Shown: positions 25,878 to 35,077, counted from the first letter of the stretch. The stretch: DNA of 64,000 nt from Neisseria sp. oral taxon 014 str. F0314 (GCF_005886145.1 NZ_CP040504.1:2046001-2110000), one strand, 5' to 3'. Numbers and translations are program-made. The notes: generated from the letters alone by a model not told the origin.

Positions 25878-27290
25878 ATGAAGCTCCGAACAACCGCCGC
25901 ACTTTTGCTTTGCGCGTTATCGCTGAATGCCCGCGCTTTGGATTTCGGCGGTATTCCGCCGGAAGAAATATCCGTTTACGTCAAAGACCTGCAAAGCGGC
26001 CGGATCATAGAAGAACACCGCGCAGACGAATCTATGAACCCCGCCTCGACCATGAAGCTCGTAACCGCCTTTGCCGCGTTCCGCGCATTGGGCAGGGATT
26101 ACCGCTGGACGACCGAATTGAAAAGCGACGGCCGTGTGAACGGCGATACGCTGGAAGGCGACATCTACTGGGTAGGCAGCGGCGACCCCATGCTCGACCA
26201 AGACGGACTGGTCGCCCTTCAGCAACAGTTGCGCGACAAAGGCATCGTCCATATCAACGGCCGGCTGGTGCTCGACCGCAGCGTGTGGGGCGAAACCGGC
26301 AGCGCGGACGATTTCGGCAGCGACGCGGGCGAGGCGTTTATGACCGCGCCCGATCCGAATATGCTGGCGTACAAAGTCGTATGGGTCAAACCCGAACGCG
26401 GCACTGCCGGCGGCGTAGACATCACCACCAATCCGCCGCTGCCGGAGATTGCCTTGAAAAACCAAGTCAGCATTACCGGTTCGGCTGCCGGCTGCAACGC
26501 CCTGCAAAACTACATGCGCGCTAGATATACGGGCGGTGTGTTGCACGCCAGCGGCAAAATTCCTGAAAGCTGCCTCGGTCAGGAAATGTTCGTCAATATG
26601 CTGTCCATGCAAGTTTATGCCGAAAAAAGCTTCGTCAATCAATGGCGTAAGGCGGGCGGTACGATTTCAGACGGCCTCAAGACCGCTGCGGCACCTGCCG
26701 GCGCCGCCGTCCTCGCCGGTTCGCAGTCCAAACCGCTGGCCGAAGTGCTGACCGAAATGAACAAGCATTCCAACAACCTGATTGCCCGTACCGTCTTTTT
26801 AAAACTCGGCGAACACAGTTCAGACGGCCTTACCGTGCAGGCTGCCAAAAATACCGTCCGAAACGAATTGGCCGCGGCAGGCGTGGACAACGTAGGGCAG
26901 CTTGTCCTCGAAAACGGTTCCGGCCTTTCGCGCAAAGAGCGGGCCACCGCCAGAATGCTGGGCCAAGTGCTGGAAAAAGCCTATTTCAGCCCGTTCAAGC
27001 AAGACTTCGTCAATACTTTGCCGATTGCGGGCACCGACGGTACGCTGAAAAAACGCTTCCGCCAAGCGGGGCTGCCCCTGCGCCTGAAGACGGGCACGCT
27101 CAAAGACGTGCGCGCCCTTGCGGGCTATTGGTTGGGTGAAAATCCGAAAATCGTCGTCGTGCTCATCAACAGCAGCCGCTCCAACGGTTATCTGAAGGAT
27201 ATGGACAAAATGGTCTCGCGCATCGTTTTGCCCGGCGGAGACGATTGGGTGGAGGCCGGATTGCTTTGTGAAAAAAGGCAGGCCGTCTGA
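25878..27290 (+). CDS. dacB: D-alanyl-D-alanine carboxypeptidase/endopeptidase (PBP3, DacB)
   Basis: A 470-residue class C low-molecular-mass penicillin-binding protein. The signal peptide is MKLRTTAALLLCALSLNARA. Active-site motifs are S57-x-x-K60 in NPASTMKL, S298-N-N in KHSNNLIAR and K404-T-G in RLKTGTLKD, with the large insert domain between the first two, as in PBP4/PBP3 of Neisseria. It trims peptide stems and cross-links in the periplasm. Two uptake sequences are embedded in the coding frame (SDGLKTA and SSDGLTV) and one at the C-terminus. Confidence 0.95.
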   Translation: MKLRTTAALLLCALSLNARALDFGGIPPEEISVYVKDLQSGRIIEEHRADESMNPASTMKLVTAFAAFRALGRDYRWTTELKSDGRVNGDTLEGDIYWVGSGDPMLDQDGLVALQQQLRDKGIVHINGRLVLDRSVWGETGSADDFGSDAGEAFMTAPDPNMLAYKVVWVKPERGTAGGVDITTNPPLPEIALKNQVSITGSAAGCNALQNYMRARYTGGVLHASGKIPESCLGQEMFVNMLSMQVYAEKSFVNQWRKAGGTISDGLKTAAAPAGAAVLAGSQSKPLAEVLTEMNKHSNNLIARTVFLKLGEHSSDGLTVQAAKNTVRNELAAAGVDNVGQLVLENGSGLSRKERATARMLGQVLEKAYFSPFKQDFVNTLPIAGTDGTLKKRFRQAGLPLRLKTGTLKDVRALAGYWLGENPKIVVVLINSSRSNGYLKDMDKMVSRIVLPGGDDWVEAGLLCEKRQAV

Positions 27291-27692
27291 AATCAGGCCG
27301 TCTGAAAAAAAGAGGGCGGGGTTCGTGCGGAACCCCGCTTTTTTGTATGGCGGCTGTCGGTGCGCTTGCCTGATTCGGCGGGAACTAAACAAATTAAAAT
27401 AAGATTTAGCGTGATTTGATATTAATTAATGGAGTCAGGCGGGAAAACCGTCAAAATATAATGTAACCTATCCGAGATAGCGATTAAAAATAAAGGGCGG
27501 GTTCGGTAAATTTTTCGAACCGCAAGCCTTGCCGTTCCGCGCCTCCTTTGGAAAGCAACGGTTCTGCTTCAATCACAGACATCATGATACACAAACCGCT
27601 GCTGCGGATACTGCAAAAGACGTTTCAGATTCGGCATGTATCCGCGGTATCAAATTTGCCCTCAATCGTGATAACAAAGAATGGAGTTCGCT
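27291..27692. other. Gap between dacB and glgC
   Basis: Contains a second uptake sequence, the dacB terminator at 27316-27344, an AT-rich stretch with an extended -10-like AATATAATG at about 27455-27463, and a 38-codon frame (27584-27700) that overlaps the glgC start but has no convincing ribosome binding site. No other feature seen. Confidence 0.6.
27316..27344 (+). terminator. Intrinsic terminator after dacB
   Basis: GCGGGGTTC and GAACCCCGC around GTGCG, followed by TTTTTT. Confidence 0.9.
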
Positions 27693-29003
27693 ATGAATAA
27701 TAATCTTTCCCAAGTTTCCAGCAAATACACTCTTGCCAAAGACACGCTTGTCCTCATCCTGGCGGGAGGCCGGGGTTCGCGCCTTCACGAGCTGACGGAT
27801 AAACGTGCCAAACCCGCACTTTATTTCGGCGGTAACCGTCGTATCATCGACTTTGCACTGTCCAACTGTATCAATTCCGGATTGAACCATATCGGTGTCA
27901 TTACCCAATATGCCGCTCATTCTTTATTGCGCCATCTGCAGAAAGGCTGGTCGTTTCTGCCGCAGGAGCGCGGGGAGTTTATCGATATGCTGCCGGCCCG
28001 CCAGCAAATCGACGATTCCACTTGGTATCGCGGCACGGCGGACGCGGTGTATCAGAATATGGCGATTATCCGCGATCACTATAAGCCGAAATATATTCTG
28101 ATTCTGGCCGGCGACCATATATATAAACAGGATTACGGCCAGATGTTGTTGGACCACGTCAACAGCGGCGCAAGATGTACCGTCGGCTGTATCGAAGTGC
28201 CGCGTTCCGAGGCCAGCGAATTCGGGGTGATGGCGGTAAATGAAAACCTGAAAGTAAAAGATTTCGTGGAGAAACCGAAAGATCCGCCGCCCATGGTGGG
28301 CAAACCGGATGTTTCCTTGGCATCGATGGGCATTTATGTGTTTGACGCGGATTATCTTTATGAAATGTTGAATAAGGAAGTGAACACGCCTTACACATCT
28401 CATGATTTCGGTAAAGACGTGCTGCCCAGATGCTTGGAAGAAGGCACCCTGTATGCCCATCCGTTCAGCCGCTCCTGTATGGGGCGCAATACCGAAGGCG
28501 ATATTTACTGGCGCGATGTCGGCACGTTGGACAGTTTCTGGCAATCCAACATCGACCTCGTTTCCGAGCATCCGCAACTGGATATTTACGATCAGAGCTG
28601 GCCGATTCGGGGCAATCCGGTGCAGTCTTACCCGTCGAAATTCTTCTATAAAAACGCCAACATCAAGCCGGTCGACAATTCCCTTATCGGCGGAGGCTGC
28701 GTGATTACCGATGCGTCCATCAGTTATTCCGTATTGTTTGACCGGATTAGAATCAACGAAGGTTCGAGCATTGACCATTCCGTCGTGCTGCCTGAGGTAG
28801 TCATCGGCAAAAACTGTATTTTACGGCATTGCATTATCGACCGGCATTGCGTCATTCCCGACGGTATGCGCATCGGCGTCGATAAGGAATCGGACCGCAA
28901 ACGCTTCCGCGTAAGCTCAAGTGGCAAAGTTGTCCTCGTTACCCCCGCTATGCTGAAACGGCTGGAAGGCGGAAACGTACCCGAAGAAGGACATTTGGAC
29001 TAA
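27693..29003 (+). CDS. glgC: Glucose-1-phosphate adenylyltransferase GlgC
   Basis: A 436-residue ADP-glucose pyrophosphorylase, first committed step of bacterial glycogen synthesis. The nucleotidyl-transfer loop LAGGRGSRLHELT, RGTADAVYQN, and LILAGDHIYKQDYG are present, followed by FVEKPKDPP (glucose-1-phosphate lysine) and a C-terminal left-handed beta-helix from about residue 315. I chose ATG 27693 because GGAG stands seven bases before it; an ATG four codons earlier is possible. glgA follows after 138 bases. Branching enzyme and phosphorylase are not in the window. Confidence 0.95.
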   Translation: MNNNLSQVSSKYTLAKDTLVLILAGGRGSRLHELTDKRAKPALYFGGNRRIIDFALSNCINSGLNHIGVITQYAAHSLLRHLQKGWSFLPQERGEFIDMLPARQQIDDSTWYRGTADAVYQNMAIIRDHYKPKYILILAGDHIYKQDYGQMLLDHVNSGARCTVGCIEVPRSEASEFGVMAVNENLKVKDFVEKPKDPPPMVGKPDVSLASMGIYVFDADYLYEMLNKEVNTPYTSHDFGKDVLPRCLEEGTLYAHPFSRSCMGRNTEGDIYWRDVGTLDSFWQSNIDLVSEHPQLDIYDQSWPIRGNPVQSYPSKFFYKNANIKPVDNSLIGGGCVITDASISYSVLFDRIRINEGSSIDHSVVLPEVVIGKNCILRHCIIDRHCVIPDGMRIGVDKESDRKRFRVSSSGKVVLVTPAMLKRLEGGNVPEEGHLD

Positions 29004-29141
29004 AAGCACAATCAGCTTTGAAACCTTTAATTGCCGGCGGCGCATATTTGCCGGGCATGTTTCGGAAAATATGCGCCGGTTTCAGGGTGCGCGTCGGCGC
29101 ATCGGATGAATCAATAGATTATTTAACGGTTGGGAAAATAA

Positions 29142-30581
29142 ATGAAAGTATTGCATGTTTGTTCGGAATTATATCCGTTGCTGAAAACCGGCGGCTTGGC
29201 CGACGTGATGGGTTCGTTGCCCTTTGCCCAGAAAGAAATCGGTATTGACGCCCGTATCTTATTACCGGCCTATCCCGCCATTTCGGCAGGGGTTCCGCAA
29301 ACCGACGTCGTGGCTGAATTTGATAACTTTGCCGGACATATCGTTTTGCGCTACGGCGAATATGAAGGTATCGGCATTTATCTGATAGATGCGCCGCACC
29401 TATATGCCCGCGAAGGAAATCCTTATCACGATGCCGGTTATGCCGATTATGCCGACAACTATAAACGTTTTGCCTTGCTCGGTAAGGTCGGTGCGGAGTT
29501 GGCTGCCGGATTAGACGGATTTTGGCGCGCGGAAGTCGTACATTCACATGATTGGCACGCCGGTTTGGCGGCGGCCTATCTGTTCAATGAGGGCCGGCCG
29601 GCGAAATCGGTTTTCACCATCCACAACCTGGCCTATCAAGGCCAGTTCAACAGCCGCCATTTAACCGAAATCGGGTTGCCGGAAAGCATGTTCCGTATGC
29701 ACGGTTTGGAATTGTTCGGACAAATTTCCTATTTGAAAGCCGGTGTTTATTATTCCGACGCGGTTACGGCAGTCAGTCCGACCTATGCCGGAGAGATTAC
29801 CACGCCGGAATTTGCCTACGGCTTGCAAGGTTTGTTGTCGGCACAGTATCGGGAAGGCCGTTTGGTCGGTATTTTGAATGGCGTCGATGAAAAAATCTGG
29901 CATCCGGACGGCGATCAATACATCCGGCACGCATATAGCGCGGAAGATATGGGCGGCAAAGAAAAAAATAAGGCGGAGTTACAAGCCTATTTCAACCTGC
30001 CGCAGCAAGCCGACGCTTTGCTGTTTGTCATGATTACCCGTTTGACGGAACAAAAAGGCGTGGATTTATTGTTGGAAAGCGCCGACGAAATCGTCAAACA
30101 AGACGGGCAACTCGCGATTCTCGGTTCGGGTGCGCCGCATCTGGAGGACGGAATCCGCAAATTGGCGGAAGACAACCCGCAGCATATCGCCGTTAAAATC
30201 GGATACGACGAGGCATTATCCCACCTGATGATTGCCGGCGGCGACGTCATTTTGGTCCCCAGCCGGTTCGAACCTTGCGGTTTGACCCAGTTATACGGTT
30301 TGAAATACGGTACTCTGCCGTTGGTACGCGCAACCGGCGGCTTGGTGGATACGGTAGTCGATGCTTGTGCGGAAAATATCCAAAACGGCACGGCGACAGG
30401 TTTCGTCTTTACCCAGCCAACGGCAGCCGACTTGCGACAAGCCTTGCAGGCAGCGTTTGATTTGTGGAAGCAGCAACATATATGGACAAACGTCCGCGCT
30501 ACCGCGATGAGGCAGGATTTCAGTTGGACGCTTTCGGCAACCCGCTACGGGCAGCTATACCGGAAAATTTTGTCTGAGTAG
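29142..30581 (+). CDS. glgA: Glycogen (starch) synthase GlgA
   Basis: A 479-residue GT5 glycogen synthase that elongates alpha-1,4-glucan from ADP-glucose. The N-terminal K-T-G-G motif is in LLKTGGLADVMGS (15-18 region), the H in HSHDWHAGLAA binds the donor, and the C-terminal EPCGLTQLYG contains the catalytic Glu. The length is normal for the family. With glgC it forms a two-gene unit ended by the terminator at 30630-30660. Confidence 0.95.
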   Translation: MKVLHVCSELYPLLKTGGLADVMGSLPFAQKEIGIDARILLPAYPAISAGVPQTDVVAEFDNFAGHIVLRYGEYEGIGIYLIDAPHLYAREGNPYHDAGYADYADNYKRFALLGKVGAELAAGLDGFWRAEVVHSHDWHAGLAAAYLFNEGRPAKSVFTIHNLAYQGQFNSRHLTEIGLPESMFRMHGLELFGQISYLKAGVYYSDAVTAVSPTYAGEITTPEFAYGLQGLLSAQYREGRLVGILNGVDEKIWHPDGDQYIRHAYSAEDMGGKEKNKAELQAYFNLPQQADALLFVMITRLTEQKGVDLLLESADEIVKQDGQLAILGSGAPHLEDGIRKLAEDNPQHIAVKIGYDEALSHLMIAGGDVILVPSRFEPCGLTQLYGLKYGTLPLVRATGGLVDTVVDACAENIQNGTATGFVFTQPTAADLRQALQAAFDLWKQQHIWTNVRATAMRQDFSWTLSATRYGQLYRKILSE

Positions 30582-30629
30582 CTGGAAAGTTTGTTTCCGT
30601 TCGAATGACGGAGGTTTTAGGCCGTCTGA

Positions 30630-30660
30630 AAAAAGCAGGGCTGTCGTCCCTGCTTTTTTG
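30630..30660 (+). terminator. Intrinsic terminator after glgA
   Basis: AAAAGCAGGG and CCCTGCTTTT around CTGTCGT with a T run; a single uptake sequence directly precedes it. Confidence 0.88.
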
Positions 30661-30664
30661 CGTG

Positions 30665-31825
30665 TTACTTCTGCCGCTTGGCCGCCGCATCGGCATAACG
30701 TTGAATATCGCTGTTCAACGAAGTTATTTTCAAAGGATGATCCGGCGGCGTATTGCTGAGTTCTTCTTTTAATATTTTCCCATCATGGATAAACCAAGTT
30801 TGAATGCGTGGTTCGGCATTGAAATCGGCAGTTTCGCCGTCTTCGGTCAAAGGAACGGAGGAAGACTGCGCCATAAAGGGGCGGCCGTTTTCCAAATAAT
30901 ATTCAAAACTCTGCCGCCTTTTTCCATTATCGTAGCTCCAGTAAATTTTTTCCGGCCGGTGTTGTTTGTCGTAACCTACCACCAAACTGTTTGCAGACAT
31001 TCCTTTCGGCATGATTTCGGGCATGTTCTGGTAATTGACGGACGAAGTCCTGTTTGCCGCAATCCGATTGCTTTTTTCTCTGGCCTGTTTCACATACTGC
31101 GTTTTAAAAGCGGCAAATTCGGCCTTATCGGCGTAGGCTAGGGCATCTTGATAACAGCGGCCGCATTCCTTATATCCGGAAATGTCGACTGTTCCGTCGG
31201 TTTTCTGCGTAAAAACAGAACCGTCGGGCTGCCAAATAGTTCTGATGCTCCATACGGCTTTAGATTCCGCCCGTCCCGGCCCGCCTCGGAAGCGGACGAT
31301 TTCTGCTGACAGCGGGCGGTTGTTCAGATAAGTAAAAACAACATCCAACCTGTCTCTTTCGTCGCCAATCCTGGTAAACGAATCCTTAGCCTCTATCAGT
31401 ACGTTTTGGAAAAGGTAATAGTTGGTGTTGGAACGGTAGTTACCGTCGGTTTCTTCATCGGTATACCAATCGGATTTTCCTTTCAGAAAATCAAGTTTTC
31501 GTGACACGGCGAGAAAATCGGCAATCGAAGTAAAAGGTTTGTCTTCGATGGATAACGTTCCCTTCCTTTTAAATTCCGTCTTATCGACAGTATGGCCGAT
31601 AGACGATTCCATCAGAGCCGCAGCGGCTTGAAGCGACGGATTTTTGTTTTCTCCTCGCAGAAAAGCAGCGATGGAGCCGACAAAACGGTTTGGGTTTTCC
31701 GGAATTTCTACTGCCGTCTCACTCATAAACCATTTGGGGTTGATTTCAAACAAAATACCTGAACCGAGCCAAAAAACAAACAGTCCGAGGAAAGAAGTAA
31801 GCAGGATATTTTTAATAATGCGCAT
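30665..31825 (-). CDS. Hypothetical membrane-anchored protein
   Basis: A 386-residue protein with one N-terminal membrane anchor (ILLTSFLGLFVFWLGSGILF, residues 7-26) and the rest probably periplasmic. I do not recognise a family. The body is charged and repeat-free, with a CGRC cysteine pair near residue 237 and a C-terminal segment rich in aromatic residues (YWSYDNGKRRQSFEYYLENG). It is convergent with glgA across the shared terminator and stands upstream-adjacent to the end of the maf array. Confidence 0.75.
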   Translation of the reverse strand: MRIIKNILLTSFLGLFVFWLGSGILFEINPKWFMSETAVEIPENPNRFVGSIAAFLRGENKNPSLQAAAALMESSIGHTVDKTEFKRKGTLSIEDKPFTSIADFLAVSRKLDFLKGKSDWYTDEETDGNYRSNTNYYLFQNVLIEAKDSFTRIGDERDRLDVVFTYLNNRPLSAEIVRFRGGPGRAESKAVWSIRTIWQPDGSVFTQKTDGTVDISGYKECGRCYQDALAYADKAEFAAFKTQYVKQAREKSNRIAANRTSSVNYQNMPEIMPKGMSANSLVVGYDKQHRPEKIYWSYDNGKRRQSFEYYLENGRPFMAQSSSVPLTEDGETADFNAEPRIQTWFIHDGKILKEELSNTPPDHPLKITSLNSDIQRYADAAAKRQK

Positions 31826-31857
31826 GATTAGATTGAATAAAAAGAGTTAGGAATGTG

Positions 31858-31889
31858 AGGCCGTCTGAAAAATATTTTCAGACGGCCTT
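31858..31889 (-). terminator. Inverted uptake-sequence hairpin ending the maf array
   Basis: AGGCCGTCTGAAAA and TTTTCAGACGGCCT around a short loop, left of the last immunity-type gene. It is of the GCC type, unlike most hairpins inside the array. Confidence 0.8.
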
Positions 31890-31983
31890 TTCGGGCGGCT
31901 TAAGCGGAGTTTTGTATCTCGAAAGCCTATGTTTGTTTAGTTTCCATAAGAACACGACCTTTTGATTACACCAAAGAAAATGT

Positions 31984-32526
31984 TTACCAAACGAACGGTT
32001 TCCTATTCATATCCGAAAGGTTGTCAGTTTCATTATCCAGCAAGAACTGCTCAAAAGCATTCCAACCCTTCTTTTCCACCAATTCCGCTTCCTGTTTATA
32101 CAACGGGACAAGCAAAGGGAAAACGATATTGTAGTGTTCGCCATGACAGACCTGAAAATCATCGTCGAAATAAAATGGGGCGGAAACATACAGTGCATCC
32201 ATTTTTGTTGAATCAACAATGCTTCTAGGCAAATAAATAACCTGCCCTCGAAGAAGAATTTTTTTATTCTCAATAATGGTTTCTGCCAACCATCTTAAAA
32301 ATGGGAAAATCTGATTTTCATCATATTTTAAAGAACATACGAAAAGTATTTCAAATCTACTTTTATAATTCAGATCATGTTTGCTTAACCCTAAAGTAAT
32401 ATAAGTTTTTAAATCCCTGTTAGGGGAAGAGGGAATAGCTGCGATATTTAATTTGTACTGACTTCCCGAATCGCTTTTCGAGCCATGAGAAATAGTGCCT
32501 ATATATTTTTCAACATGATTAATCAT
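31984..32526 (-). CDS. SUFU-domain immunity-type protein (MafI-like), copy A
   Basis: A 180-residue cytoplasmic protein with the suppressor-of-fused (SUFU) pattern common among immunity proteins of polymorphic toxins: TYITLGLSKHDLNYKSRFEILF, then LRGQVIYLP and ALYVSAPFYFDDDF. Its last 80 residues are almost identical, also at DNA level, to the gene at 34015-34560, while the first 100 differ. This is the last gene of the maf array in the reading direction, with no toxin cassette directly upstream, so it may protect against toxins of other strains. Confidence 0.8.
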   Translation of the reverse strand: MINHVEKYIGTISHGSKSDSGSQYKLNIAAIPSSPNRDLKTYITLGLSKHDLNYKSRFEILFVCSLKYDENQIFPFLRWLAETIIENKKILLRGQVIYLPRSIVDSTKMDALYVSAPFYFDDDFQVCHGEHYNIVFPLLVPLYKQEAELVEKKGWNAFEQFLLDNETDNLSDMNRKPFVW

Positions 32527-32609
32527 ATTTTTCTTAATCTACTATCATTGTCTTGATCTGAGCAAGCATAGGTTGAATTGAGCACCAACATCCCGTTTCA
32601 CTGATAGAA

Positions 32610-32647
32610 AGGTCGTCTGAAAAACCAAACACGGTTTCAGACGACCT
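32610..32647 (-). terminator. Maf-array hairpin, AGGTCGTCTGAA type
   Basis: AGGTCGTCTGAAA and TTTCAGACGACCT around CAAACACGG; follows the 32659 gene. Confidence 0.7.
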
Positions 32648-32658
32648 ATGTTTGCCAA

Positions 32659-32886
32659 TTATTGGGACCACTTGATAATCCAATTAGATTCTTGTAGATA
32701 TTCTTTTAATATTTCTAAGTTTTCAATCCAATCATCATAACTATTAAACGGTAAGAATTTGTCATTTGAAGATAATAGTATAAGAAATCCACCAGTATTT
32801 TTCTGATCATCAATAATTTTTATGAATTTTTCCTCAGGATTGGCTCCATTCAGAATAATTCCTAGGATATTGAATTTTATTTCCAT
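32659..32886 (-). CDS. Small immunity-type protein of the maf array
   Basis: A 75-residue acidic cytoplasmic protein (MEIKFNILGIILNGANPEEK, ending in NWIIKWSQ). I do not recognise a family; size, AT-rich composition and its place between uptake-sequence hairpins match the other MafI-like genes. There is no toxin tip directly before it, so it is an orphan immunity candidate. Confidence 0.65.
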   Translation of the reverse strand: MEIKFNILGIILNGANPEEKFIKIIDDQKNTGGFLILLSSNDKFLPFNSYDDWIENLEILKEYLQESNWIIKWSQ

Positions 32887-33014
32887 AGATACTCCCTAAT
32901 CTTTAATAGGAATATGGTTATATTTGGTATTGGTTTTTTTTCTTAAGTTGGGTCTATCCTTTCCAAGCAAGCGTAGATTGGGTCAAAACCCAACATCCCT
33001 TTTCAATTAAGGAA

Positions 33015-33052
33015 AGGTCGTCTGAAAGACCAAACGCGGCTTCAGATGACCT
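33015..33052 (-). terminator. Maf-array hairpin with a G-U pair
   Basis: AGGTCGTCTGAA with TTCAGATGACCT around GACCAAACGCGGC; the changed base leaves a G-U pair. Confidence 0.6.
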
Positions 33053-33103
33053 TTGATCGTTGGGTTTCCAATCAAACATAATCTACTCTTACTTGTGGAT
33101 CAA

Positions 33104-33523
33104 TTAAGAGTAGCCCAAACAAGCTTCCCTGTAGCTGAGGATATTTGCTTCCTCGTATCTATTTAAAATTTCTTTTAAATCAAAATCATACTTTTTAGGC
33201 GGGAAATTAACCGATAAATAGTTCTCTCCATTTTTTCTGATTTTACCACTGTGTTCTTCTATGACTGCCAATAAATCCTTTGGGAAATGGTCTAAAACAA
33301 CGATGTTTATCGTGGTATTTCCTGAAGCTTTTATCAAGTGGTCGAAAAACAGCATTTTATCCTCACGTTCTATGGCAACAATGTCGTTTAAAGCCAAATT
33401 CGGTGCGAAAAGAGGAATCTCTTGAATAAGGAAATTTCCATCAGGCATTATGTTTCCAGACAGTCTTTCTTCCGCAATATTGCTTTCCAAATCGTAATAG
33501 ACGACGGTAAGTTTCGATTTCAT
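33104..33523 (-). CDS. mafI: MafI-like immunity protein for the HNH toxin cassette (DUF4265-like)
   Basis: A 139-residue cytoplasmic protein with LAPNLALNDIVAIERED- and SGNTTINIVV-type segments that resemble the DUF4265 family often found as immunity proteins. Its ATG overlaps the stop codon of the HNH toxin frame (ATGA at 33520-33523), the strongest evidence that it is the cognate immunity gene. The coding start falls at MKSKLTVVYYDLESN. Confidence 0.7.
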   Translation of the reverse strand: MKSKLTVVYYDLESNIAEERLSGNIMPDGNFLIQEIPLFAPNLALNDIVAIEREDKMLFFDHLIKASGNTTINIVVLDHFPKDLLAVIEEHSGKIRKNGENYLSVNFPPKKYDFDLKEILNRYEEANILSYREACLGYS

Positions 33524-33945
33524 TTGTTACTCTTCTTAATGTTGCAGCCTCTGCATAAGACCTGCCCGTTTTTAGGAGTACCTTGACCACCCTTAGATTT
33601 CGGGATGACATGATCCACTTGTCTTTCATTTGAAGTAGGAGTGGTATTTTTTATAGATTGTTTGGCTGGAATTGTTTCAATACCGCAATTAGCGCACTTA
33701 ACTTGGCCATTATTTTGAATCCTATTCAAATCAATAACGGCTTCTTGATACGGATTGCCGTATTGGGCGGTGACGGGTTTGTATCCTGTTTTTCCGCTTG
33801 CTTCGTCCTTGGCAAAGACGCGGTCACCGACTCGGATACGGGCAATGGCTTTGTAGCCGTCTGCCGTTTTGACCAAGGTGCGTGCTGCCGTGGAAGGAGC
33901 AGGTGTAGGATTTTTGAAAAACTTAGTTCCCAATATCCTGTTTCA
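33520..33945 (-). pseudogene. MafB C-terminal cassette with HNH nuclease tip, HINT part truncated and frameshifted
   Basis: A promoterless toxin-tip cassette. It begins with the same HINT start as mafB (SYTCSFHGST), but a GCAC duplication after that point (about 33882-33889) shifts the frame relative to the usual LVKTADGYKAIARIRVGD. The HINT domain then stops after YGNPYQE and joins directly to an HNH nuclease: CANC and CRGC zinc-type cysteine pairs flank VDHVIPKSKGG and a C-terminal N-I-K-K. Without signal peptide or N-terminal MafB part it can act only after recombination into a full mafB, and the truncated HINT would change its processing. The next gene is its likely immunity gene. Confidence 0.8.
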
Positions 33946-33955
33946 AATGAAGGAA

Positions 33956-33992
33956 AGGCCGTCTGAAAAACAAACTTGATTTCAGACGGCCT
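33956..33992 (-). terminator. Maf-array hairpin, AGGCCGTCTGAA type
   Basis: AGGCCGTCTGAAA and TTTCAGACGGCCT around AACAAACTTGA; one of the few GCC-type hairpins inside the array, between SUFU copy B and the HNH cassette. Confidence 0.7.
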
Positions 33993-34014
33993 TTGATCAA
34001 ATTTAAGAAAGCCC

Positions 34015-34560
34015 TTACCAAGCAAACGGTTTCCGATTCATATTCGAAAGGTTGCCAACTTTATTATCCAGCAAGAACTGCTCAAAAGCATTCCAACCTT
34101 TCTTTTCCACCAATTCTGCTTCCTGTTTATACAACGGGACAAGCAAAGGGAAAACGATATTGTAGTGTTCGCCATGACAGACCTGAAAATCATCGTCGAA
34201 ATAAAATGGTGCTGAAACATACAGAGCATCCATTTTGCTACCTTCGATAATTACCCTGGGTAATTGAATAATTTCACCTCTTAAAATAGGTTTTCTATTG
34301 TCAATCAAATATTCAGCTACTCCTGATAGAAAAGCTGCAATATTTTCTTTATTCCATTCTTCAGAACAGGTAAAAATTAATTCAAACCTACTCTTATAGT
34401 TCAAGTCATATCGATTCAAGCCTAAAGTAGAAAAAGTAGTTAATCCTTCATATGGTTGCGATGGAAATACGGAAACGCTGAGATGGTAACGTCGATCTAA
34501 GCATTTTATGCCGCTTTTAATTTCACTCAAATAACGCTCTAAATGTTCAACTACAATCAT
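34015..34560 (-). CDS. SUFU-domain immunity-type protein (MafI-like), copy B
   Basis: A 181-residue paralogue of the 31984-32526 protein. Both share the SUFU pattern (here FSTLGLNRYDLNYKSRFELIF and ILRGEIIQLP) and a nearly identical segment from SKMDALYVSAPFYF to the end. The N-terminal 100 residues are only similar. The abrupt change from divergent to identical is a sign of gene conversion or unequal crossing-over inside the array. Confidence 0.8.
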   Translation of the reverse strand: MIVVEHLERYLSEIKSGIKCLDRRYHLSVSVFPSQPYEGLTTFSTLGLNRYDLNYKSRFELIFTCSEEWNKENIAAFLSGVAEYLIDNRKPILRGEIIQLPRVIIEGSKMDALYVSAPFYFDDDFQVCHGEHYNIVFPLLVPLYKQEAELVEKKGWNAFEQFLLDNKVGNLSNMNRKPFAW

Positions 34561-34640
34561 TTTTTCTTAAACCTTTCATCCCTATTCCAGCAAGCCGTAG
34601 GCTGGTTTGGGCTCCAATATCGCCATTTTTATTGACGGAA

Positions 34641-34677
34641 AGGTCGTCTAAAAATTAAAAGCAGTTTCAGACGACCT
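34641..34677 (-). terminator. Maf-array hairpin, degenerate
   Basis: AGGTCGTCTAAAA with TTTCAGACGACCT around a short AT-rich loop; the first arm has lost the G of the uptake word. Confidence 0.6.
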
Positions 34678-34692
34678 TTTAATTTATGCTTG

Positions 34693-34974
34693 TTACGAAA
34701 AGTCTTCTAAATGATGGTTAATTGCTTCTTCAATAGTTGGATGCCAATCCATAAATGAAGTCTGTAATTCCTCTAAAATCAACTCATTGAATAAATCATC
34801 TAAATTTCTCCAATCCATTTTTTCATTTGGATAGAGAAAATTTGCCATAACGACAGCATGTTTATTTTGGAAGTAATCGGATAGAGCGCAAATCATCAGA
34901 TACTGCCCCGAATGTTCTAGATAAAAAATTCTTTTTTCTAAGAGAAATCGATTATTTGGGTGTCCGTTTTTCAT
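34693..34974 (-). CDS. Small immunity-type protein of the maf array
   Basis: A 93-residue acidic cytoplasmic protein (MKNGHPNNRFLLEKRIFYL, C-terminal MDWHPTIEEAINHHLEDFS). No family recognised. It is AT-rich and bounded by uptake-sequence hairpins like its neighbours. No toxin tip lies directly upstream. Confidence 0.65.
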   Translation of the reverse strand: MKNGHPNNRFLLEKRIFYLEHSGQYLMICALSDYFQNKHAVVMANFLYPNEKMDWRNLDDLFNELILEELQTSFMDWHPTIEEAINHHLEDFS

Positions 34975-35040
34975 CGTTTAAATTTTCGCCTTATTGGTTT
35001 CCGAGTTCTTAAAATTGAATTACCTGTCTTCCGTCAAGTA

Positions 35041-35077
35041 AGTCGTCTGAAAAACCAAACACAGTTTCAGACGACCT
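35041..35077 (-). terminator. Maf-array hairpin
   Basis: AGTCGTCTGAAA with TTTCAGACGACC around AACCAAACACAG; one base of the first arm is missing. Confidence 0.6.

Noticed and set aside
27584..27700. A 38-codon frame overlapping the glgC start, considered as a leader peptide
   Set aside because: No ribosome site and no run of regulatory codons; chance is sufficient.
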